A stretch of DNA of 64,000 nt from Diplodia intermedia (Eukaryota > Ascomycota > Dothideomycetes > Botryosphaeriales > Botryosphaeriaceae). The stretch covers positions 372,001 to 436,000 of the forward strand of contig JAKEKT010000017.1 of NCBI GenBank assembly GCA_021495925.1, given 5' to 3'. Below, in pieces: positions 45,276 to 55,733 of this stretch (position 1 is its first letter; the number at the start of each line of letters is the position of its first letter). A model generated the notes under the pieces. The model worked only from the letters and a program-made list of their open reading frames with translations, made no database searches and was not told where the DNA came from. The position numbers were made by a program, and so were the translations under genes.

Positions 45276-47249
45276 TCAGCAGACCGGACACGGCAAAAAA
45301 GTGGCTTCCTGCTCAAAGAATAGAAAATAAGGTAGACAAGTACGAACCGACGACAAAAAATACGGCAATCCCAATGCCACTCCGCCTAGTCCGATTCCCT
45401 TGACCCAAGCAAAGGTCATGAGCGGCGCGCCCAAAAGCGACCCCACCGTCTTGACCAACATGACGACGCTGTAGTCCTGTTGTGCGTTGTTGCACGTGCG
45501 GCTCGGTCCGTCCCGGACGAAATCTCGATCCGGTTGAGAATCACCGTCGGCAATGGACGGAGAAGGAGACGATGAGGGGAAGGCGGTCGCCGTTATTGGT
45601 GCGGATTCGACTAAAGACATGGTAAAAACCGGGAGGGCTGAGCCAAGAGCGTATACAATAAGAGCTGCTCCATCCGGTGGGTCAGTGGATTATCTTGTGC
45701 ATATTCATGGCTTATTCTGGATGCGCGGCAAAGTGGAAACCCTCGGAGTGGGAGGGAAGTGAGATGGTAGAACAGAGAAGGCTTACCACACATCAGCAAC
45801 CCCACTGTCCCCGCCGCCGCAATGCTCAGAGCACCCAAGATGGATACTGCCAGGCTGATCTGTGCGCCGCTGTAGTTCAGGCGCACCTCCTTACCCGGCA
45901 TGCGCTTCAGCAGTGTTCTCATAGTCATAGGGATGACGAGAGCGAGCAGCGTGATGTTGACAGCTGCCTTGATGGACAGCAGATATCCAACATGCTCGAA
46001 CTTCCAGCCGTATCGCTTAGAAGTGTACTGTGGCAGGAGATGTGTGTTGGAGGAGGCGAGTGCGGGAAGGAAGAACCCCCCGATCAGGTGGATTTGGAAG
46101 TTGTGGCGGCCGACTACCAAGCGTGCAATCGTTCCAACGGGTGCAAACAGACGCGCCGAAAGTCGTGTACGCTTGTTGGGCCTTATAGCCGATATAGGGT
46201 CTGAACCAAGGAGGGATTCCCCTTCGGGGCCGTCGCTATGCCCGACGTCATCCGGAGAAGTCTTGCTGCGCTGAGATACCGTGGTAGGGAGTAGATAGAT
46301 TGTAGGCAGTGTCGCGACAAAGAAGCCGATGCTCAGGTAGAACGGAAGCCAAATATCGCGGGACATAGCCAACGAAGCTAATGATGGTCCAAAGAGCGAT
46401 ATAACATAGTTGACTGACGAGACATAGGCGATGTAAGATGTCCTTTTAGCGTATGAGTGATAGGCGTAGTATAAATCAGAAACTGCATGCTCGCCTTTGG
46501 ATGAGATCATCGGTCAGGTCTGTCACCATAGCGAAGATGGTCGATGTCAGGACGCAATCGTGACCGCCGAGAATTGTGAAAAAAGGCCCTGCAACCATCG
46601 CCTCGACCGGAAAAGCTCCATCAAGCCGACCTGAGCACCGCGTTACTTATCCGCCACAAGAGGCATGTGCAAACAAACAGCTGCTAGCCTTGCCGGAGAG
46701 AGCTTGAGTGTCAGACTTACCAACAAGTACAACCCAGGCTACCAAACATCCAAACCCCACCGCATTGAGCGCCAGTACGACCTTTCTCCCGAACCTATCC
46801 CCTACCCATCCCAGCGGCAACGTCACCGCAAGATCGATCCCAACGACCAGCGTCTCGACCACGCCCTGCAGCCACGCCAGCCGCTGTTGCACCTCCTTGA
46901 CCTTGCACATCGACTCCGGGATCTCGGCGCCGGGCCGCTTTGGCAGCACCGACGGGTCGTGCTTCTCGTAGTAGGCGCGGCAGTACCTCAGCTCGACGGC
47001 ACGGTTGAGCGGCAGGCTAAACAGTCGTGTGCCCATGGTTGTGAACGCCAACAGGAGCAGCAGCGTCCAGAGCCCGCGCCGGTTTATGCGGCGTCGACGA
47101 TGCTGCCGGCCTGGGAATGACTGGAAGACGCGAGCGGTTTCGTCCTGTTCACCCCCATGAGCACTGGTCGATGCATGCTGCGCGTTGCTGTCTTGGCGAA
47201 GAAAGAGGGCCTCGTCCGGGGCGGAACGGTCCCCGCCGGTGGCCGTCAT
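45276..47249 (-). CDS. MFS transporter
   Basis: Exons 47249-46721, 46630-46495, 46442-45787 and 45664-45276 on the minus strand, 569 residues. Major facilitator with about 12 membrane helices and a 55-residue cytosolic N-terminus. The MFS loop 2-3 signature is WVGDRFGRKVVL. A central loop (HSDGPEGESLLGSD) separates the halves, and later helices include VGYLLSIKAAVNITLLALVI and VMLVKTVGSLLGAPLMTFAW. Substrate unknown. The junction 46495/46442 needs a GC-AG intron (52 nt): only that choice keeps the frame between ...DDLIQ and RTSYIAYVSS. The last exon may contain another intron near the stop. Three GATA motifs lie about 115-150 bases upstream. Confidence 0.8.
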
Positions 47250-48452
47250 GATCGTAGGCGCTATCCTCGTAGCAAACGGATAAGCTCAGCGTGGATGATA
47301 GTACTCATAAATCATCGGCCGCGAAAAGCACGAAACGACGTCAAGGACGTTCGAGGCGTTGAGCTGCGATAAGCGCTGCGATAAGCGTTGCGATAAGTAC
47401 TGCCCAAAGCGGAAACTGGCCCAGATGTCGACCGTCGACCGTCGCAGCCCCAGAAGCAGCAGGCTAGCGAAAGCTTATGTTATTGTAAAATTAAGCGACT
47501 AAGATGACAAAACGCACGTCTGCGCATCATAGCGGTACACATTGCCCCTGGTCCGATCTCGTCTCGAGCTGGCGCCTCGATCTCTGGGAAAGTGGGCCTA
47601 TCACCATCTTGCATTTGTACCCCGCCAAATGCCTTCTTGTCAGTGCTTCATTGGCCGAATGACCTTCCTATTGGCTTTCAGGCCCGATCATCTCACCGCA
47701 TAACTGCATGTCAAAAGTGGAGGGTGGTGATTGAGGAGCTGTTCCGGCCTCGAGGGAGCTGCGCAAGAGCACAAGAGACCATTTGGTATGTGGCTCGAGT
47801 AGCGCTACGTCAAAGGCGAGGCATGCAAAAGCAAACGCGTCAATTTCAAAATCTATGCTGAGGTCATTACCTGAAGAGCTTTACATCCCACGGCCGCAAC
47901 CCACAAACTTCGCCCACTGGAGCAGCCATCACATCCTTGTTTCTTCCATCTCAATTACAACCAAGCTGCCCCCATGACAGATAAGTACTGATCAGCTGAA
48001 CGAAGACAAGGTAAGCTGCATTCGCTCTTCACATTCTTAATTTCTTCCGTCCCGAGACACAGAGCCAATCTCTACTCCGGTCCGCATCCACCTGCACTCC
48101 CAACTTACGGATGCCAAACGCGAACTAAAGCAAAACGCGACAAGGAAAATCAAACCAAAAAAAGAAGAAGGAAAAGAGAGGATTTACTGATTCGTGCACA
48201 TCAATGTGGTATAATGAAAACACGCCCTAGTGTGAGACAACAGAGGAAAAGGAAAATGACATCCTTGCTCCGCCCATGCTCGCTATGAAAATGGAAAACA
48301 GAAGAATTGAATCGCGTTCCGGGTGGGTTGTCCGGAGAAAAACGCCTGCCTGCGCCGGAAGTGTAATTTTTTGAAATCAAGCCTTACGGAAGAGGGGAAT
48401 GTGCCCACGCCACGACCCATCGGGCAACGAAGACTCAAGGAGATGTGATCAC
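47250..48452. other. Intergenic, MFS promoter side and VAC8 3' side
   Basis: Apart from the GATA cluster, no gene or repeat recognised. A purine-rich, A-rich tract is present around 48130-48185. Confidence 0.5.
47365..47397. promoter_or_regulatory. Triple GATA-factor motif upstream of the MFS gene
   Basis: TGCGATAAG occurs three times at 12-base spacing (47365, 47377, 47389). Each contains a HGATAR core. The cluster is 116-148 bases upstream of the MFS start at 47249 and could bind AreA- or SreA-type GATA regulators; this is inference. Confidence 0.45.
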
Positions 48453-50502
48453 TCAACCCTCCATTAGGGTCTTGGGAGTGTTTCCAAGCAGCTCTAGGCA
48501 TCGTCGCGCCAGGCTGACGACCTCGCCTTCGCCGTCTTCATTGTCCTCATCGTCCGACTCGATGTTGCGATCCGCGATGCTCTTGACCATAGTGACAATC
48601 GAGCTCGATTTGCCGATAAGGTTGAGCAGCCTGGAGTCGTCCGACTCAAGGAGCTGCAGCAGTGTCCAGATCGCAATGTGTTGGAACGTAGGGTCTCCAC
48701 TGTCGAGGAACCTGGAAAGGTAGCCGTGAATGCCGCCATTGGGCTCGTTCCAATTCTGCAAAAAGATGGTGTAATCGCCCACTGAAGCTCCGTTAGCTAA
48801 ACGACCGCACTTTTCTCGAGGAACGAACAACATACCCTTCGATGAGAGATTGCCAAGAGCAGCAGCACTGTTGCCCTGCACTTCGATGCTGTCCGACTCC
48901 GTGAGGGGAATAAGCACGTCAAAGACGCCAAGGTTCAGAAGATGAGGCTTCAATTCATCGCTCAAAGCAAGCACAGCGACGGCAGCAGTCATTTCCGACT
49001 GGACAGTCAATGGCACGTTCAGGACCAGCTGCTTACACTTCTGCACAGCGCCAGCCTCCAGCACCAACTGCTTGTTGCGATCCGAGCTTGCTGCAAGGTT
49101 GCGGAGGGTGGAGATGGCGTGGCATTGAATTTCCTCGTTCTCCGTGGAACCGAGGAGATCGACCAAAGGCCCAAGGAATCCGGCATCGATGATAGGAGAC
49201 TCATTAGAGGGGTGGATGGAAATGTTGCGGATACAAGCAACTGCGGAAAGGATGAGAGGGAGGTATGACGATTGGAGCAGACGAAGGAGGGAGGGCAGTC
49301 CGCGAGCCCGAACGATCTCCAGCTGGTAGCGCTCGTCTGATGCGAGGTTCCGCAGCGCCAAAGCCGCCTGGCACTGGACCTTAGGCGACGAAGAGTCCAT
49401 AAGATGTACCAGCGACTGTACGAGACGGCTTTCGGTCTGCGCCAGCCTCTTCCGGTTCTGCCCATCGACAGCGATATTGCTAAGAGCCGTTGTGCAGTAA
49501 TACTGGACGTCCACGTCCGGGGAAGAAAGCAGTTGGACAAGGACAGGTATCGCTCCCGCGTTGACAAGCTGTTGACGGTTGTCGTCTGTTGAATTGTTAA
49601 CACCATTTCGATTTAAAATTAGGCGACACCTTCAAATTCATACCAGAGTGCGTCATGTTGAGAAGTGCACCAGTAGCGTTCCGCTGAACCCGCATGTCTC
49701 TAGACTTCGCAAGTCTAGTGAGCGGAGGTAGAGCTCCCGACCGAGCAATCTTTGCTTTGTTTTCCTCATGCGTTGCCAAGTTTGTGATGCAGCCGACAGC
49801 GTTGCATTGCACCTCCACGTTCGGCGAGTTCATCTGCTTGATGAGCGGACCAAGACCGCCGAGTTGGACGATGCGAACTTTGTTCTCCGCTGCGAGCTGT
49901 TAGCGTATGAGAGATCTAGGAGCGATGGCGACGTACTGTTGACGGCGAGGTTGCCTAATGCCGCGCTTGCCGCCCGCTGTACTTCGATATCGCTGTTCTG
50001 GAGAAGGAAGAGGATCGGCTCGAGCGTGTCGCGGTCGACCTCTCTGACATCTGTTCGCAGGTCTGCGGTTAGCATACGTAGACAGCGTCAAACAAATGGC
50101 AGCGACCGAGCAGCTACACACCTCGTTCTGTTATCTCGGCGAACGTTAAGCTCGCGCTCCGCTGCAGGTCGATGTTGTCAGAGTACACGAGCGTGCTCAA
50201 GGCGCGGAGAGGATCGCCGGAGAAGAAGTCGGTCTCGGCTCTCTGCAGAAGCTCATCAGCAAGGTGTCGTCAGGCAGGCGGCGGGTTGAGGCAGCCGTGG
50301 GCCGTCACGCACGTTCTCGAGATAGCCAAGCAGGTCAGCAACGGCCTCCCGCTCACTGTCGGCGAGCACAGGATCGTATAGCCCATCCTTGGAGCGGCCT
50401 GGGAGGTGGTCAGAAGCACGGCGTGGATGCGGCGGGCAGCAGCGGGGACGCACCGCCGCAGCAAGAGCTGAACAGCTTGGAGCAGTAGCCCGATAGACCC
50501 AT
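48453..50502 (-). CDS. VAC8: Vacuolar armadillo-repeat protein Vac8
   Basis: Seven exons on the minus strand: 50502-50454, 50398-50313, 50242-50122, 50050-49937, 49889-49644, 49585-48836 and 48781-48453; 564 residues. Vac8 is a vacuole-membrane adaptor for vacuole inheritance, the nucleus-vacuole junction, homotypic fusion and autophagy. The N-terminus [17 protein letters not shown] has a Gly2 myristoylation site and palmitoylatable cysteines. Armadillo repeats follow from [20 protein letters not shown] through [22 protein letters not shown], [39 protein letters not shown] and [13 protein letters not shown], to [16 protein letters not shown]. The C-terminal [10 protein letters not shown] is family-like. 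Every junction is phase-consistent. Many small 5' exons are a known feature of filamentous-fungal VAC8. Confidence 0.95.
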
Positions 50503-52161
50503 CTTGTCGTCGGGGCCTCTGAGGCCGATGACGCTGGCTGGGATCGTGTCTCGGTTGGCAGAGGCAGACTCGGGCGATGGGCCGCGTGCTGAGCGACGCG
50601 GGCGGGCGAAGGGTATATGCAGCGGAGGGCGGTGAGTTGGTTGGACGATGGATAGATACAGCGAGGCTTGAGCGTGTTTGCGATCGATGGCTGGCTCCGG
50701 CAAGCTCTCGACGGCCGCCAAGGGTCTGCTCTGGCGGCTGGCTAAACTCCTTTCGCGGCTGCCGCGAGCACCACGGGGCCAGCACGCGCCCACGACTGCC
50801 GCGCCGGTGCGTGCGGGTGCGCGTGAAATTATCACCAGAACCGCGCTCCTCGCCCGAAAACACCCAGATTGTCGTCGCAAAGCGGAGCCGTCGCGCTGGT
50901 CGCCCCATCGCCGTGACGTCGCGCGCCGCCGTCCGTTCCATGCCAACTGGAGGCGGTGCCCACGTGAGGGCGCTGGGCATGTCCGCCTGCCGCCCAACCC
51001 GCTCGCCCAGCACCGGCCGGCATGCTATAATAATCCTGAGACGCTGCTGTGCGCCGCCGTTTGCTGCAGATCGCCCGCCTCGCCTTTGCGCAATGTTTCT
51101 GGGCTGTGCTTCACGACATCGCCAATGCTGTCAACGCCTGCCAGCGCATGTGCCCCACTGCATGAAGGGTCTGAGTCTCCAGCGCACGTGTGAAGTCAGC
51201 GCAGCGCGGATCCGGCTGCACAGTCGCGTCTCTGAGGCGCGGCCCGCAGCGCGCTGGGCTGTTTGGGCAGCACCAAAGTCCTTGCTTCTGATCTGCTGCA
51301 GGGCCGCGGAAGCAGAGTGACGCGAGCCGGACGTGGGAAGTCGGATCTGCGTGCGATGCCCAGGCAGGTAGAGTGACGCTGCTTAAGTCACTAATGCTCC
51401 CAGCCACAGTAGGTTGCAAAAGATTCGATCCGCCTGCGCCCTGCGAAGGATGCTGCACTCTGCTTACTTGAACGGGCAGATGAAGCATTTATCCGGACGC
51501 AGACGCGAGCTTTGGACGCGGCCAAATGCATCCAGCCACAGGGTTCAGCTACCCACGTCTCCGTAAGACAGATACAGGAAGGCTCGAATCTTTTAGCAAC
51601 CCGCCGTGAGGCAACGCGCCATCCGGCGGCGCGCCAAGGCCATTACCTACCTATGGACGGCAGCGCTCCGTATGGCTGCGGTGCGCCTGCTTGGCATTGC
51701 CCCCGGCGCGTCCGGGGCTCGCCGGCTTTCGGAATCATAAAGAGCCGCGAGCGCCGCCGTGCGCAGGGCCCGGTGTTCAGCGCAACACCCTGCAGAAAAG
51801 TCTGCGACGCAGCTGGCAAACTACTTTTTCTCTTTTGCTCTGTTTGCTCCCTGCTTCTGCGCTACTGCAACGTCATCCGCATCCCAGGGCGCGGTGTTAC
51901 GAGCTTAGGACAAGTCTCATCCCATCGCATCGCCTACGCAGATGCAGCGCTGCCGGCTTCCTATTCGCTGAGCCCCACCCTGCAGCTTAGCCCCGGCCTC
52001 GCCGCCGGCCACCACCCACAAGCTTCAGAGTAATCCGCCAGCTTTTGCTGATTCACTGCGTGGGGGCGCCGCCGAACTTTTATACTCGGCTGCCTGTCGC
52101 GACGCCTCCTCCAACAAAGAAACCCACGAATCCCCCCAGTATCCAGCAACTCCGCGGTCGA
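50503..52161. other. 1.66-kb divergent intergenic region
   Basis: Lies between VAC8 and the kinase gene. GC-rich with several overlapping open frames of 170-250 codons on both strands, none with motifs or clear ATG context. Likely long promoters and leaders. Confidence 0.5.
52080..52085 (+). promoter_or_regulatory. TATA-like element of the kinase gene
   Basis: TTATAC in a T-rich context, 77-82 bases upstream of the ATG at 52162. Confidence 0.3.
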
Positions 52162-54135
52162 ATGGCCCCAGCGGAGGACTCTCCGACTTTTCAGAAACTC
52201 AGGCTCAACACCCGCGCCTCCCCGAAGCCTATACCCTCCGCCTTCGCCTCGATCAAGCGCAACGATGGCGAGCACCCCGGCAGCCCGTTCCCCGAGCTGG
52301 ACGATAGCCTCTGGCCCCATGAGGACAGCGCTGTTGCCCTGACCGACTCGGAGCTCGCCGACAATGCCTTCCCGAGCGACCATGAGGGCATGTACATCCA
52401 AGACAAGCGGTCATGGATGGAGCGCAAGAAAAGCGATCAGTACATGCTCTCCGGCAGTTCGCGGCGCTCGCCGTCGCTGGAGCAGGCGTTCAGCCAGCGC
52501 CATCGCGCCATCAGCTTTGCGCCGAAGGTTACTCTAGATGGTGGTGACCGCTTCCCTATGGACGCGCCCCTGCCCAAGCCTGATTCCTACGTCAGTCTGA
52601 AAGATGCGAGGCCGGGAGGCGCGGCTGTTGAAGAAGGCCACAATGACCACGGGGCGGTTCACTTCCGGAACAACAGTGAGACGGACAAGGCACGCTACGA
52701 CGCGCACACCGGAGAACCTATGGACATTCGTCGTCCGGGGTTGCCATATCGGACAGGTCAGTCTCGCCATCCTTTGCTACAGGAGACGGTGGACGATCTA
52801 GCCAAGGACGCCGAGTTAGAGGAAAATGATCGAGTGGCTTCCCTCACTTCTGGAACTACCGTGTCCACAAACGATGGATCGCTTACCCCGCTCGACGCTT
52901 CAGCCGACTACCTTCAATCTCCTCTGGCTGCCTCTTCGCCGATCGACTTCGCTTCTGCGCACAGCTCTTATTTCCCCGCATCGAGGCGGACGAGCAGTGT
53001 GAGATCTAGGAGTTATTACTCCGACAAAGGAAGTCTGCGACGGAGCAGCCGACGGACCTCGACTCGATCCGGCAATTCTTCCATGTCCCCTGCTAGTGCG
53101 TTCTTGTCGCAGTGGGGTAAGGAAGAAGCTTCGTCAGTCATCGAGCCGGATGACGAGGGCCAAGAGATCCCTGACCATAGCGGATACTTCATCGGAAAGC
53201 AGATTGGTTTCGGAGGCTTCAGCGTGGTGAAAGAGGTGTCGACGATCCAGGACGGTGTGAAGATCATTCGGGCCGTGAAAATCGTACGGAAACAGGTCAC
53301 GGGAAAGGATGAAACGGAGAACGAGAAGCTGCAGACGGAGTTCGAGCATGAAGTCGAGATCTGGAGATACTTGAAGCATCCCTACATTCTACCTCTGCTG
53401 ACCGTTTACGATACCCCATTTGCTACTTTTTGTATCACCAAAATGAACACCGGCGGCACGCTTTTCGATCTTATCCGCGCGAATCGCAAGACCGGCAATC
53501 CTGCTTTGCCCTCCAAATTGGCGAAGCGCTACCTATACCAGCTTGCCTCGGCTCTCCGTTACTTGCACGAAGACGTTCATGTCGTGCATCGCGACATCAA
53601 GCTCGAGAATTGCCTGCTCGATATGTCTGATCCGGACGCGAAGACGGAAGGTGGCAATGTTCTCGTTTGCGACTTTGGCATGGCCGACTTCATCACAAAC
53701 GAAAATCGAAACATGCCGTCCCCCCTGGAAGAATCTGCCTATAGTAACGTCGGTCCCTCGGATACCAGCACTTGCGTCAACGGCAGCTTGGACTACGCCT
53801 CGCCAGAGCTATTGCACGCTCGAACACCGCTGTACTCCACTGCAGTGGATATGTGGGCGTACGGGGTTATTGCGTATACATTGCTCACAGGCAAACGGCC
53901 CTTCAGCCACAACTTCCAGCCAGCCCTCGTCATGCTCATCACTAAAGGTGAGTGGGACGAGGAGGCGCTGCGGGAAGTCGGGGCTGATGAGGATGCGATC
54001 GAGCTCATCCGTGGGTGCCTTGAGATGGATCCTCAGCTGCGGTGCACCATCGCCGACGTGTTGGAATGTCCATGGTTCGACGGCTGCAGTGAGCTTTACG
54101 AAGATGTACGCCGCGAATGGGTAGACTCGACCTGA
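52162..54135 (+). CDS. Serine/threonine protein kinase with long N-terminal regulatory region
   Basis: Single exon, 657 residues. The first 330 residues are disordered and Ser-rich, with many SP/TP sites and RRSSRRTSTRS-type basophilic sites. The kinase domain spans roughly 340-650: glycine loop IGFGGFSVV (348-356), ATP-binding Lys373 in AVKIV, HRDIKLEN with catalytic Asp478, DFG at 504-506, an APE-equivalent SPE in LDYASPELL, and a final VLECPWFDG. All catalytic residues are present, so it should be active. The domain resembles fungal CAMK/NPR1-type kinases; the closest yeast relative cannot be fixed by eye. Start at ATG 52162; the frame is open further upstream but has no ATG. Confidence 0.9.
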   Translation: MAPAEDSPTFQKLRLNTRASPKPIPSAFASIKRNDGEHPGSPFPELDDSLWPHEDSAVALTDSELADNAFPSDHEGMYIQDKRSWMERKKSDQYMLSGSSRRSPSLEQAFSQRHRAISFAPKVTLDGGDRFPMDAPLPKPDSYVSLKDARPGGAAVEEGHNDHGAVHFRNNSETDKARYDAHTGEPMDIRRPGLPYRTGQSRHPLLQETVDDLAKDAELEENDRVASLTSGTTVSTNDGSLTPLDASADYLQSPLAASSPIDFASAHSSYFPASRRTSSVRSRSYYSDKGSLRRSSRRTSTRSGNSSMSPASAFLSQWGKEEASSVIEPDDEGQEIPDHSGYFIGKQIGFGGFSVVKEVSTIQDGVKIIRAVKIVRKQVTGKDETENEKLQTEFEHEVEIWRYLKHPYILPLLTVYDTPFATFCITKMNTGGTLFDLIRANRKTGNPALPSKLAKRYLYQLASALRYLHEDVHVVHRDIKLENCLLDMSDPDAKTEGGNVLVCDFGMADFITNENRNMPSPLEESAYSNVGPSDTSTCVNGSLDYASPELLHARTPLYSTAVDMWAYGVIAYTLLTGKRPFSHNFQPALVMLITKGEWDEEALREVGADEDAIELIRGCLEMDPQLRCTIADVLECPWFDGCSELYEDVRREWVDST

Positions 54136-55383
54136 TTGGGTGTTCCTTCCACGCCATTCCCGGCGGATTTTCAGCACAAGTTACCCGCTCTCGGATCCTC
54201 GTAAATTTTCTTTGGAGTTTTGTTCCCGGTCACTGTTGGCGCGAAAGCGTTTGGATCCGGATGCAAAGTATTGATACCCTACGATACCCTTTCCTTGGGT
54301 CCCGTTTTTCACCTCTTGCTCTGGACTTCTGCGATGTGCGTTTTGGCATCATTTCAACGTTCAAGCATCTTTCTTGTTCGATTACGTCTACGAGGATTTT
54401 CTGGGAGGAGCTTTTCTGTTTCGTCTGCGGCATGGACACTCGTGGTTGCAAGATTTTTGGGTTGGTCAAGGAACGACGGATCTTCGGTCAAGCAGTGCAG
54501 GTGTTTGAGGGGTCACTGCACTCTCTTTGCAAGTGTAAGCTTTGGGGACGCATGTGCTACTAATGTCCATAGTGGTACGCCTGAAGGCTACTGGTTGCAC
54601 TGCTACGATGTGAACGGTCTTGTAACTACATGGTTGTTAGGTCAAAATTGATTCTATCGAGAGGATGAGAATGCTCCGTTTCCGGGCCCGCTGTTCAAGC
54701 TTCTGCCGGACCCTGAACCAGCGGACCAGCTCGGGGGATTCCGAGGTCAGCAGCCGTGGCAACTAGGCATCTGCGGGGCTTTCTCCGCACGTCGGCGAGT
54801 CAGTCAGAAGAGGCCGCCTTGCCTGTCTTGATCGGGTCGCACAAAGGCATACTGCGCCTGATGACATCAGCGGCGTTCATCCCGCCAGCGGCGAGGCAGA
54901 ACGCCCGCCTCAGCACCCCGCACACACGCAAACGACTGACCCGGGGAGCCTGTCAGCTCACACCCCAGCCGCTGTCGTCGTGGTAAGCCTTGCGATGCCG
55001 GGTGATATAACTGCTGGTCCATGCCCACTTTCCATCGCTGTAAGCGTGCTCCCTCTGCATCTCACCGTCAGCCTACCGTGACGCGACTGTGGTGTCTTCA
55101 TCGCCAACACCCTCAGCTATCACAAGGAGCCAAGACCAAGTGTGTAAGTGGCGCATTCCTGCTAACCCCAAGGCGGGACGAGCACTTGGCCGACTTCTTC
55201 ACCATCAAGCTGGAGATGCTTCCGATCCTTTCCGCCAACCCACCCCATGCCCGACCACGTTCTTGACAAGGCTGATGCCGCCTTGTTCTTGACAGCGCTG
55301 ACCCTTGACTGGCCTATAGGAACCCCAGACTGCGAGGGCGACGAAGCAAACGCCGAAAACGGGAAGGACCTTGATCGGAAACC
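54136..55383. other. Intergenic, 1.25 kb
   Basis: Probable 3' UTR of the kinase gene and promoter of the small membrane-protein gene. No supported gene. Confidence 0.5.
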
Positions 55384-55733
55384 ATGGGTGAATGTACTGC
55401 CGAAGACAAGAGGCTCTGCTATGTGCCGATGCCGTCGCTCGGCCATGAATTGGGCATCCTATTCGGCTTCATCGGTATGTTTGGCGCTGCACCTGCCACG
55501 AAGCAATTGGCGACTTCCCCTATGCCGTTCTTTCAGAGCTCGAGTCGCCACCAACTGACAGTCTCACAGCTCTGATGCTTGTCTGCATGCTCGCGTACGG
55601 TTTTGCCTGGCAGATTGGCAACAGGCGCTCCCTGCGTAAAGAAGAAGAGCGCATCGCCGCCCTGCGTGCATCCGGCCACCTGAAGGACGAGAAGAGCTCG
55701 GCCGAAAGCGGCGTCGCCGGCCCACGACCATAG
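55384..55733 (+). CDS. Small single-pass membrane protein of unknown function
   Basis: Two exons, 55384-55474 and 55570-55733, with a 95-nt intron (gtatgt...tcacag); 84 residues. The start is ATG 55384 (accATGG). About 20 polar residues lead to a membrane helix that the intron splits (LGILFGFIA joined to LMLVCMLAYGFAW). A basic/acidic cytosolic-type coil follows (RRSLRKEEERIAALRASGHL), then a Ser/Gly tail. No signal-peptide cleavage site. No family recognised. The exact fit of splice phase to an unbroken membrane helix is the main support. Confidence 0.6.

Noticed and set aside
50577..51320. Two overlapping frames of about 247 codons on opposite strands (50270-51013 and 50577-51320)
   Set aside because: Part of the first overlaps VAC8 exons antisense or out of frame; the rest is a GC-rich promoter without conserved motifs.
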